Shown one piece after another: positions 33,387 to 40,777 of a stretch of 64,000 nucleotides of DNA. The notes under the pieces were generated by a model. That model saw nothing but the letters and a program-made list of their open reading frames with translations. It ran no database searches and was not told where the DNA came from. The stretch is taken from contig DATAZL010000047.1 of NCBI GenBank assembly GCA_036272055.1, forward strand, positions 1 to 64,000, written 5' to 3'. Origin of the DNA: DASZVB01 sp036272055. GTDB lineage: Bacteria; Myxococcota_A; Polyangia; Polyangiales; Polyangiaceae. The translations under genes and the position numbers were made by a program. Position 1 is the stretch's first letter. Each line of letters starts with the position of its first letter.

Positions 33387-35051
33387 ATGCGAAAAAGGAT
33401 CCTCTTCTTTGCCGAGAGCGTGACCACTGCGCAGGTGACGCGCCTGGTGACGCTCGCGCGCTGCCTCGACTCGTCGCGCTACGAGGTGCATTTCGCGAGC
33501 GCCGAGTTCGCTCCGATGGCCTTCGAGGGGACGTCGTTCGTGCGGCATCGGGTCGCTTCCGTGGATCCCGAAGCGGCGGCGAGAGCGCTCTCCGCCGGTC
33601 GTCGCATTTACGACACGAAGACGATCGAGCGTTACGTCCGTGACGACGTGTCGGTCCTCGAGCGCGTCGCGCCGGCCCTCGTCGTCGGCGATTTCCGACT
33701 CTCTCTGTCGATCAGCGCGCCGCTGACCGGCGTGCCTCACGCCGCTCTCATCAACGCGTACTGGGATCCCGCGCGCCTCGCGCGGCATCTGCCGGTTCCC
33801 GACCACCCCATCGTGCGCCTGCTCGGAGAACGCCTGACGGCGCAGTATTTCCCGCAGGCCGCGCCGCGGGCGTTCGCACACTTCGCTGCGCCGGTGAATC
33901 GCGTGCGCAAGAAATTCGGGCAAGCGCCGCTCGGCGGCTTGCCCGAGGTGCTCACGTCCGGCGATCACGTTCTCTATCCGGACCCTCCGGAGCTCGTACC
34001 CGTTCCGTCTCTCCCCGCGCATCACGAATACCTCGGGTACGTGCCGTGGTCGCCGTCGAGCGGGGGGGAAGACGCGCTCACGGCGCTCGATGGCGCGCAC
34101 CCCCTGGTATATGTCACGCTCGGCTCTTCCGGTCGGCTCGACGTGCTGCCGAAGCTCGTCGAGGGGCTCGCTGCGCTCGACGTGACCGTGCTCCTCTCGA
34201 CGGCGGGGAGGGCCGCTCCGCCGTCGCTGCCCGCGAATTTCCAGACCGTTCCGTTCGTGCGCGGCGACCTCGCAGCGCGTCGCGCCGCGTTCGTGGTGTC
34301 GAACGGCGGCAGCAGCACCGGCTATCAGGCGCTCGCCGAGGGGGCGCCGGTGCTCGGCATTCCCTCGAACCTCGACCAGTACCTCGCGATGACGGCGATC
34401 GAGCAGGCCGGAGCCGGCATCCTCGTGCCGGCGCGAACCCTGACTGCCGCGCACGTCCGTGAGAGCGCGACCGCACTGCTCGCCTCGACGCATCTTCGCG
34501 AGAAAGCCCGGGAAGTGAAGGAACAGATCCGTCGCGTGTCTCACGTGGAGCGATTCACGAATTTCGTCGACCGTGTCACCGGATGCGCCGCCCACGAGCG
34601 GAGAGCGTCGCGGGCAGCGGTCGGGCCGCTCGCAGCATTGCTCTTGCTCGCGAGTGCATTGCCGTCGACGACGGCGCGCGCCGAGGGCGCGGCACCCGTG
34701 ACCAACGAGATCCGCTTCTCGCTGTCCGTCGGCTCTCCGCCGGGGCACGTCGTGTGCGCGCTCTTCCGGCGTGCGCGCTGGCTCGAGAAGCCGGTGCAGT
34801 GGCAGCGCGTCGTGATCCGGAAGGGCCGCGCTGACTGCGTCTTCAGCGGTGTTTCCGCGGACACGTACGCGATCAGCGCGTTCCACGACGAGAACGACAA
34901 CACGAAGCTCGACACGAACTTCATCGGCATCCCGACCGAGAGCTGGTGCACATCGCGCGACGCGCCGGCATTTTTCGGCCCTCCCTCGTTCGGTGCCGCG
35001 AAGTTCCTGTATCGCGGTGACATCATGCGACTTCAGGGAGTGCTCAGGTGA
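33387..35051 (+). CDS. Glycosyltransferase-DUF2141 fusion protein
   Basis: A 554-residue two-part protein. Residues 1-~395 are a GT1/MGT-type glycosyltransferase related to CrtX and UDP-glycosyltransferases, with the donor-binding segment VVSNGGSSTGYQALAEGAPV near 303-322. Residues ~410-426 are a hydrophobic helix resembling a signal peptide (AAVGPLAALLLLASALP). Residues ~440-545 match DUF2141, a small secreted beta domain (VVCALFRRARWLEK, YAISAFHDENDNTKLDTN). There is no stop and no good internal start between the parts, so the fusion looks real. The predicted topology is enzyme in the cytoplasm, DUF2141 in the periplasm. As first gene before crtY it may glycosylate a carotenoid. The ATG at 33387 lacks a Shine-Dalgarno sequence. 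Confidence 0.85.
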   Translation: MRKRILFFAESVTTAQVTRLVTLARCLDSSRYEVHFASAEFAPMAFEGTSFVRHRVASVDPEAAARALSAGRRIYDTKTIERYVRDDVSVLERVAPALVVGDFRLSLSISAPLTGVPHAALINAYWDPARLARHLPVPDHPIVRLLGERLTAQYFPQAAPRAFAHFAAPVNRVRKKFGQAPLGGLPEVLTSGDHVLYPDPPELVPVPSLPAHHEYLGYVPWSPSSGGEDALTALDGAHPLVYVTLGSSGRLDVLPKLVEGLAALDVTVLLSTAGRAAPPSLPANFQTVPFVRGDLAARRAAFVVSNGGSSTGYQALAEGAPVLGIPSNLDQYLAMTAIEQAGAGILVPARTLTAAHVRESATALLASTHLREKAREVKEQIRRVSHVERFTNFVDRVTGCAAHERRASRAAVGPLAALLLLASALPSTTARAEGAAPVTNEIRFSLSVGSPPGHVVCALFRRARWLEKPVQWQRVVIRKGRADCVFSGVSADTYAISAFHDENDNTKLDTNFIGIPTESWCTSRDAPAFFGPPSFGAAKFLYRGDIMRLQGVLR

Positions 35052-35092
35052 AGCGCGCGCTCTTTCGGCTCCTCGACTTCATAGGTTCAGCC

Positions 35093-35137
35093 TTGACGGT
35101 TACTGGTTCAGAACCTATTCAAAATCAGGTCAATGAA
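35093..35137 (+). promoter_or_regulatory. crtY promoter with three 11-bp direct repeats
   Basis: TTGACG (35093-35098) is followed after 17 bases by TATTCA (35116-35121). Three 11-bp repeats follow each other: GGTTCAGAACC (35105), TATTCAAAATC (35116) and AGGTCAATGAA (35127), the last covering the crtY ATG. An extra GGTTCA lies at 35084. Spacing, core and overlap with the start codon match the repeats at the sigma gene promoter, so a shared regulator, most simply CarH, is proposed. Confidence 0.6.
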
Positions 35138-36305
35138 TCGCGAGCATTTCCCTCGAGATCCGTTCGATGTCGTCCTGGTCGGAGGAGGTCTGCAGAACTG
35201 TCTCGTCGCGCTCGCCTTCATCGAGCTGCGGCCCGGCGCGCGCATCGCCCTCCTCGAACGCGGCCCGCGGCTCGGGGGTAACCACACCTGGTCGTTTCAC
35301 TCCGGTGACGTGCCCGGGCGGGCGCGGCAGCTCATCGACTCACTCGTCGTGGCCCGGTGGGACGGCTACGACGTCGCGTTCCCCGCGCACGCACGGTGGC
35401 TTCCGCTGCCCTACGCGTCCATCTCGAGCGAGCGCCTACACGCCGTGGTCGCGAAGCGTCTCGCGAGCGCACCCGGTTGCGAGCTCCGGCTCGAGAGTCG
35501 CGTCATCGACGTCCGCGCCGACTCCGTCGTGCTCGACGGTGGCGAGGTGATCTCCGGCAAGCTGGTCGTCGATTCACGTGGCCCGGAGCAGTGCGAGACC
35601 ACGCGAGGGCGCGGCGGGTATCAGAAGTTCGTCGGGCTCGAGCTCGCGCTGTCGGCGGATTCTCCGCGCACTCGCCCTCTGTTGATGGACGCGCGGGTGC
35701 CGCAGACCGACGGGTTCCGGTTCTTCTACGTCCTGCCCTTCGAGGCGCGCCGCGTGCTCGTCGAGGACACGTATTTCTCCGACACGCCGGATCTCGAGCC
35801 CCTGGCTCGCGAGCTCGACGTCGTGGAGTACGCGCGCGCCGCTGGCATGCGCGTCGCGGGCGTCCTCCGTCGTGAGCAAGGCGTGCTTCCCATGCCGACG
35901 CGAGTCGCGCCCGCGCCGGCAGGCACGACGCCGCTCATCGGTGGGTACGCCGGCGGATGGTTCCACCCGGCAACGGCGTACTCGCTCCCCGTCGCGCTCC
36001 GGCTCGCGCTGCACCTCGCCGAACATTTCCCCGATGACGTGTTCGGCGAAGACTGGGAGCGCCTCGTGTCCGAGCACGGTACCCAGGCGCGCTTCGCGAC
36101 GTGGCTGAACAGGTTGCTCTTCGGCGTGTTCCGTCCGGAGACGCGTTATGGCGCGCTCGAGCGTTTCTACCGGTCGAGCGAGGCTTTGATCGAGCGGTTC
36201 TACGCGCTCCGGACCACGCGGCTCGATCGCCTTCATCTGCTCTGCGGCAAGCCGCCGCGCGGTCTGTCGCTCCCGTCTCCACTCACTCGCAGGATGGCAT
36301 CATGA
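35133..36305 (+). CDS. crtY: Lycopene beta-cyclase (CrtY type)
   Basis: A 390-residue FAD/NAD-binding lycopene cyclase of the bacterial CrtY class, which closes beta-rings on lycopene. Visible motifs are the N-terminal dinucleotide fold DVVLVGGGLQNCLVALAF, then GGNHTWSFH, YQKFVGLELAL, FFYVLPFEARRVLVEDTYFSD and PLIGGYAGGWFHPATAYSLP. The ATG at 35133 (MNREHFPRDPF) is used. It has no Shine-Dalgarno sequence and sits a few bases from the predicted transcription start. The crtE-like gene begins within its stop (ATGA). Myxococcus xanthus uses a heterodimeric CrtYc/CrtYd cyclase instead, so this cluster follows the CrtY route. Confidence 0.93.
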   Translation: MNREHFPRDPFDVVLVGGGLQNCLVALAFIELRPGARIALLERGPRLGGNHTWSFHSGDVPGRARQLIDSLVVARWDGYDVAFPAHARWLPLPYASISSERLHAVVAKRLASAPGCELRLESRVIDVRADSVVLDGGEVISGKLVVDSRGPEQCETTRGRGGYQKFVGLELALSADSPRTRPLLMDARVPQTDGFRFFYVLPFEARRVLVEDTYFSDTPDLEPLARELDVVEYARAAGMRVAGVLRREQGVLPMPTRVAPAPAGTTPLIGGYAGGWFHPATAYSLPVALRLALHLAEHFPDDVFGEDWERLVSEHGTQARFATWLNRLLFGVFRPETRYGALERFYRSSEALIERFYALRTTRLDRLHLLCGKPPRGLSLPSPLTRRMAS

Positions 36306-37342
36306 CGCAATCGGCTGCCGCGCTCGAAACCGACGAGCCGCTCGCGGCGATGCTGGACCGGGAGTTCGAGCACCGCTCGCTCGCCGCGCTCGGCAACGGT
36401 GCCGCGGCGCGGGTCCCGTGGCACCTGTGGAGCAAGGCGCTCTACGTACCGCTTCGCGATTTCCTCAACCGGCCCGGCAAGGCGATGCGGTCGGAGCTCG
36501 TCGGAGCGACGTACCGGCTCGCAGGCGGCAAGGGTTCGCCGCCGCCGGAGCTGTCGCTCTTCGTGGAGGCACTGCACGCCGGGTCGCTCATCATCGACGA
36601 CATCGAAGACGACTCCGAGGAACGCCGCGGGCTCCCGGCGCTGCACCGCCTCTACGGCGTCCCCGCCGCGCTCAACGGCGGAAGCTGGCTGTATTTCTGG
36701 GCGTTCGAGCTCCTCGAGCGGGTCCCGATGACGCTCGACGTCCGGGCCGCCGCGCAGCGAACGGTGACGTGCTCGCTCCGCGAGTGTCACTACGGGCAGG
36801 CCCTCGATCTGTCGATCCGCCTCGAGGAGCTCGAGCCGCGCGAGGTGCTCGGCACCGTGCAGACGATCAGCGAGCTGAAGACGGGGGGACTCGTCGCGCT
36901 GTCGACCGCCCTCGGTGCGCTCGTCGCCGGAGCCGACCCGAGCGTCGTCGATGCGGCGACGCGCTTCGGGCGCGAGGTGGGCGTCGCGCTCCAGATGCTC
37001 GACGATCTGTCGAGCATCACGAGCGACCGTCGCCGGCAGAAGGGACACGAGGATCTGACCCAGGGCAAGCCGACCTGGCCGTGGGCGTGGCTCTCCACGG
37101 AGCTCGACGCGCGCGCCTTCGCGACTCTCTCGGCGTCGCTCGGTGAGGTCGCTTCCGGGGCATCGCCGGAACCGCTACGGCGCGTCCTCCGCAATCTCGT
37201 ATCGTCGATCGGGAGAGACCGCGTACGCGAGCACCTTGACCGTGCAGTGGCTCGCCTCGGACAGAGCTTTCCGTCGACGTCGCTCGCGCCACTCCGTCAT
37301 CAGCTCGAGCGTCTCGAGAGGTGTTATGGCCCGACAACCTGA
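36302..37342 (+). CDS. crtE: Polyprenyl (geranylgeranyl) diphosphate synthase
   Basis: A 346-residue trans-isoprenyl diphosphate synthase, most simply the geranylgeranyl diphosphate synthase for carotenoids. The first Asp-rich motif is intact and extended (LIIDDIEDDSEERRGLPALH near residue 97), similar in style to GGPP synthases of the eukaryotic type. The second Asp-rich region reads LQMLDDLSSITSD, without the third Asp in its usual place, followed by GHEDLTQGKPTWPW. Product length therefore cannot be assumed. The ATG at 36302 overlaps the crtY stop, and the 3' end overlaps the crtI start by 17 bases. Confidence 0.85.
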   Translation: MTQSAAALETDEPLAAMLDREFEHRSLAALGNGAAARVPWHLWSKALYVPLRDFLNRPGKAMRSELVGATYRLAGGKGSPPPELSLFVEALHAGSLIIDDIEDDSEERRGLPALHRLYGVPAALNGGSWLYFWAFELLERVPMTLDVRAAAQRTVTCSLRECHYGQALDLSIRLEELEPREVLGTVQTISELKTGGLVALSTALGALVAGADPSVVDAATRFGREVGVALQMLDDLSSITSDRRRQKGHEDLTQGKPTWPWAWLSTELDARAFATLSASLGEVASGASPEPLRRVLRNLVSSIGRDRVREHLDRAVARLGQSFPSTSLAPLRHQLERLERCYGPTT

Positions 37343-38849
37343 ATCACGCGACCGTCGCGCGCTCGTCATTGGCTCCGGGTTCGGCGGGCTCGCCGCCGCG
37401 ATCCGTCTCCAGGCGGCGGGGATGCCCACCGTGCTCGTCGAGGCACGCGACAAGCCGGGTGGTCGCGCGTACGTTTACGAAAAAGACGGGTTCGTGTTCG
37501 ACGCGGGCCCGACGGTGATCACCGCGCCGCACACCCTCGAGGAGCTCTTCGAGACGGCAGGTCGACGGATGAGCGACTACGTCGAGCTCCTTCCGGTGAA
37601 TCCGTTCTATCGACTCGCGTGGGAGGACGGCGACGCGTTCGACTACGTCGGCGATGGCGAGGCGATGGCCGCCCAGATCGCGCGACGAAACCCGGAGGAT
37701 GCGCGGGGCTACCGCGACTTCGTCGAGCACACCCGCAAGGTGTTCGAGAAGGGCTACGAGGAGCTCGCCGCGACGCCGTTCCTGCGCTTCGTCGACATGG
37801 TGAAGGTCGCGCCGGATCTCGCGCGGCTCAGGGCCGACCGCTCCGTATACTCGACGGTCGCGCGCTACGTGAAGGATCCGCACCTGCGTGAGGCGCTGTC
37901 ATTTCACTCGCTCCTCGTCGGCGGCAATCCGTTCGACACGAGCTCAATTTACACGCTGATCCACTACCTCGAGCGCAAGTGGGGCGTCTTCTTCCCGCGG
38001 GGCGGCACCGGCGCTCTCGTGCGCGGTCTCGTGCGGCTCTTCGAGGATCTCGGCGGCGAGGTCCGCATGAGCTGCCCGGTGTCTTCCATCGAGGTACGCA
38101 CGCTGCCCGGCGGTCGCACCGTGCACGCGGTCACGACCCCCCGTGGCGTCGAGAACTTCGACGCCGTGATCTCCAACGCGGACATCCATCACACCTATTC
38201 GCGGCTCTACGGCACGCACCCGGCGGCGCGAAGACGGACGGCAAGGCTCGAGCGGCTCGACTGGTCGATGTCGCTGTTCGTCCTCTATTTCGGTACCGAT
38301 CGCGAATACCGCGACGTCGCGCATCACACGGTGCTCTTCGGCTCGCGCTACGAGGCGCTCCTTCGCGAGATCTTCGACGGCCCGAGCTTGCCCGACGATT
38401 TCAGCCTTTATCTGCACGCGCCGTGCGTCACCGACCCGTCGCTCGCGCCACCCGGTTGCTCGTCGTTCTACGTCCTCAGCCCGGTGCCGCACCTCGGGAA
38501 GGCGGACCTCGACTGGTCGTCGATCAGCGGCGCCTACGCCGACAAGATCCTCGGCGCGCTCGAGCGGCACTTACCCGACCTTCGGCGCCACGTCGTGGTG
38601 AAGCAGTGGTTCACACCTGCCGACTTCCAGACGCAGCTCTTTGCGTACCAGGGTTCGGCGTTCTCCGTCGCGCCCACGCTCACCCAGAGCGCGTGGTTCC
38701 GTCCGCACAACCGCGACGACGAGATCCCAGGCCTCTACCTGGTCGGCGCTGGTACTCATCCCGGCGCGGGGATCCCCGGCGTGGTGAGCTCCGCGAAGGC
38801 GACGGCCGGGCTCGTGCTGCGCGACCTCGGAATGGAGAGTGCGGCGTGA
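37326..38849 (+). CDS. crtI: Phytoene desaturase
   Basis: A 507-residue CrtI-type phytoene desaturase, normal length. It uses FAD to introduce double bases-pair-free conjugation, that is double bonds, into phytoene on the way to lycopene. Visible motifs are the N-terminal FAD fold ALVIGSGFGGLAAAIRLQ, EARDKPGGRAYVYEKDGF and DAGPTVIT, the middle GGNPFDTSSIYTLIHYLE and FPRGGTGALV, and the C-terminal GLYLVGAGTHPGAGIPGVV. The ATG at 37326 lies inside the end of crtE. The crtB gene starts in its stop codon (GTGA). The number of desaturation steps (lycopene, neurosporene) cannot be read from sequence alone. Confidence 0.96.
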   Translation: MARQPESRDRRALVIGSGFGGLAAAIRLQAAGMPTVLVEARDKPGGRAYVYEKDGFVFDAGPTVITAPHTLEELFETAGRRMSDYVELLPVNPFYRLAWEDGDAFDYVGDGEAMAAQIARRNPEDARGYRDFVEHTRKVFEKGYEELAATPFLRFVDMVKVAPDLARLRADRSVYSTVARYVKDPHLREALSFHSLLVGGNPFDTSSIYTLIHYLERKWGVFFPRGGTGALVRGLVRLFEDLGGEVRMSCPVSSIEVRTLPGGRTVHAVTTPRGVENFDAVISNADIHHTYSRLYGTHPAARRRTARLERLDWSMSLFVLYFGTDREYRDVAHHTVLFGSRYEALLREIFDGPSLPDDFSLYLHAPCVTDPSLAPPGCSSFYVLSPVPHLGKADLDWSSISGAYADKILGALERHLPDLRRHVVVKQWFTPADFQTQLFAYQGSAFSVAPTLTQSAWFRPHNRDDEIPGLYLVGAGTHPGAGIPGVVSSAKATAGLVLRDLGMESAA

Positions 38850-39815
38850 CGCAAGCGCTGACCGGCGCGCCGGCGGCGCCTGGCCCTTCCACGCGCGCGC
38901 TCGCCGTCGCGGTGAGTCGCTCCCTTCTCGTGACGCACGGCAAGACGTTCGCGCTCGCGTCGCGTTTCTTGCCGGTCGGCGTGTGCGACGAGGCGGCGAT
39001 CGTGTACGCCTTCTGCCGTCGCGCTGACGACGCGGTGGATCTCGCCGAGCCAGCCGTGCAACCCGCACGCGCCGCGGAGCTCCGGCGCGAGCTCGACGCG
39101 ATCTACGCGGGACGCGCGCAGAGCGACGTCGTGCTCAGGGCCTTCCAGAACCTCGTCCTCGAGCGACGGATCCCCGAGGAGTACCCTGGTGAGCTCGTCC
39201 ACGGCATCGAGATGGACGCGAGCGGCGTCGAGTATGCCGACCTCGACGCACTTCTCGGCTACTGCTTTCGCGTCGCGGGCACCGGGCCTCATGATGTCCC
39301 ACGTGCTCGGCGTGCGAGAACCCGCGGCGCTCACGAACGCCGCGCACCTCGGGATGGCGATGCAGCTCACGAACATCTGCCGCGACGTGGGCGAAGACTG
39401 GGGCCGCGGCCGCCTCTATCTGCCGTCGTCGCTGCTCGCCGCGGCCGGCATGCGCCTACCGCGCGACCGGCAAGAGCCGTTGCCGGAAAGTGCGCGAGTA
39501 CCGCTGGCCAGCGTGACCCGCACGCTCCTCGAGCGCGCGGAGTGCTTCTACGAATCCGGAGACCGCGGAATCCCTGCGCTGCCGTTTCGCGCCGCGATGA
39601 CGGTGCGCGCCGCGCGCCTCGTGTACAGCGACATCGGCCGCGTGATCCTCCGGCGTGGTGCGGATCCGTTCGCGCCGCGCGCGGTCGTCGGCAAGGTCCG
39701 CAAGCTGCTTCTCTCGCTTCGCGCCGTCGTCGAGACGCTGCCGATGGCCGGCCGCGGCTTCGTCCCGGCGAAATTCGCCGCTCCACTCGGGTGCTCGGAT
39801 GTCGTTCGCATCTGA
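38846..39815 (+). pseudogene. crtB: Phytoene synthase crtB, interrupted by frameshift
   Basis: Both halves of a phytoene synthase are present but in different frames. From the GTG at 38846 (overlapping the crtI stop), the first frame gives HGKTFALASRFLP, YAFCRRADDAVDL (first Asp-rich motif) and GYCFRVAGT. At 39284 the frame must change. The other frame then gives GLMMSHVLGVREPAALTNAA, QLTNICRDVGEDWGRGRLYL (second Asp-rich motif) and runs to the stop at 39815. Family members read VAGTVGLMMS here, so two bases of the Val codon seem to be missing. Without correction the product loses the second motif and runs on to about 39892. It is either a sequencing/assembly error or a real mutation that would block colour. 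No slippery site is obvious. Confidence 0.85.
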
Positions 39816-40371
39816 AGTCGTCCTCTACCTCGGGCGGATCCGCACGTTTCAGCGCGAGGACTGGCTGGTCTACGTGGCGTGGGTCGGTTTGATGGTGGGA
39901 CTCTGCAGCTCGACCGGCGGCTTTCTGACGGCGGGTGCGCTCCACGGCGTGGGGTTCCCTGCCGAGGCGTGGCTCGTGCCGCTCGGCGCGGTCGTGTTCA
40001 CGGCGAGCATCGCGGTCGACACCGTGGGCCACCGCACCATCTACAAGGCGGCGATCGCCGGTGGCGAGTCGCTCGTGCACGGCATCACGATCTTCGCCGG
40101 GATCGGGAGCTGTATAATGCTCTGTGCCGCCTACGGCCATCGCCACGCGATGTGGATCCCGGCGCTGGTGCTCACCGTGCTGTCCTTCGTCTACAGCCTG
40201 GTGGACGAGGCGTTTCACTGGAGACGCTACGTGAAGGAGAACGCCGATCGCGTCGAGATGTGGAGCCACGTCGGAATCCTCGTCGGACATGCGACGATGA
40301 TGGGCGGCTGGTGGGCGTGGTTCGCCGGCGGTTACGCTGGCGTCGCCGAGACGCTCGCGCGTCTCGCATGA
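39799..40371 (+). CDS. His-rich polytopic membrane protein, unknown
   Basis: A 190-residue protein with about five transmembrane helices (for example VAWVGLMVGLCSSTGGFL, VPLGAVVFTASIAVDTVG, TIFAGIGSCIMLCAAYG and IPALVLTVLSFVYSLV). Histidines sit at helix ends: DTVGHRTIYK, ESLVHGIT, YGHRHAMW, VDEAFHWRRY and MWSHVGILVGHATMM. I do not recognise the family, and the spacing is not the His-box pattern of CrtZ or CrtW. The gene overlaps crtB by 17 bases and its stop overlaps the ribosome site of the next gene, so it belongs to the carotenoid operon. A metal-dependent carotenoid-modifying enzyme or a membrane chaperone are both possible, but neither is shown. Confidence 0.75.
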   Translation: MSFASEVVLYLGRIRTFQREDWLVYVAWVGLMVGLCSSTGGFLTAGALHGVGFPAEAWLVPLGAVVFTASIAVDTVGHRTIYKAAIAGGESLVHGITIFAGIGSCIMLCAAYGHRHAMWIPALVLTVLSFVYSLVDEAFHWRRYVKENADRVEMWSHVGILVGHATMMGGWWAWFAGGYAGVAETLARLA

Positions 40372-40382
40372 GGAGAAACGTA

Positions 40383-40769
40383 ATGCACCAGGTGGAAGTC
40401 TTCTTCGACGGCGAATGCCCGCTCTGCACGCGCGAGATTGCCTTACTTCGCCGGCTCGACGCGAACCGCGAGCGCATCCTCTTCACCGACATCGCCGCGC
40501 CGGGGTTCGATCCCATGCCGTACGGCGTGTCGCAGGACGACCTGATGGCGAAGATCCACGGCCGTCTGCCGGACGGACGGCTGATCGAGGGCGTCGAGGT
40601 GTTCCGTCGCCTCTACGACGCGGTCGGGTTCGGGCTTCTCGTCAAGGTGACGCGGCTCCCGCTGGTCGCGTCGCTGCTCGACGCGGCGTACCGCTGGTTC
40701 GCGAAGAACCGGCTCCATCTCACCGGCCGCTGCACGAACGGGAGCTGCCGCGCCCCGCACCACGGCTGA
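40383..40769 (+). CDS. DCC-family thiol-disulfide oxidoreductase (DUF393)
   Basis: A 128-residue DCC/YuxK-type protein with the motif FFDGECPLCTREIALLRR at the N-terminus (CxxC in a thioredoxin-like setting) and the family's LPDGRLIEGVEVFRRLYDAVG. I chose the ATG at 40383, which has AGGAG 7 bases upstream. An ATG at 40368 overlapping the previous stop is possible but lacks this site. DCC proteins are thought to carry out redox chemistry. In this operon it could act on a neighbouring enzyme or respond to photo-oxidative stress (inference). Confidence 0.85.
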   Translation: MHQVEVFFDGECPLCTREIALLRRLDANRERILFTDIAAPGFDPMPYGVSQDDLMAKIHGRLPDGRLIEGVEVFRRLYDAVGFGLLVKVTRLPLVASLLDAAYRWFAKNRLHLTGRCTNGSCRAPHHG

Positions 40770-40777
40770 TTCGACTC

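Noticed and set aside
34583..34834. Separate gene for the DUF2141 part starting at an ATG at 34583
   Set aside because: That ATG is in a different frame from DUF2141 and encodes Arg-rich nonsense. The DUF2141 frame is continuous with the glycosyltransferase and lacks a good internal start.
39278..39292. Programmed frameshift in crtB
   Set aside because: The site (ACCGGGCCT) has no slippery heptamer or evident stimulating element, and phytoene synthases are not known to be made by frameshifting; mutation or sequence error is more likely.
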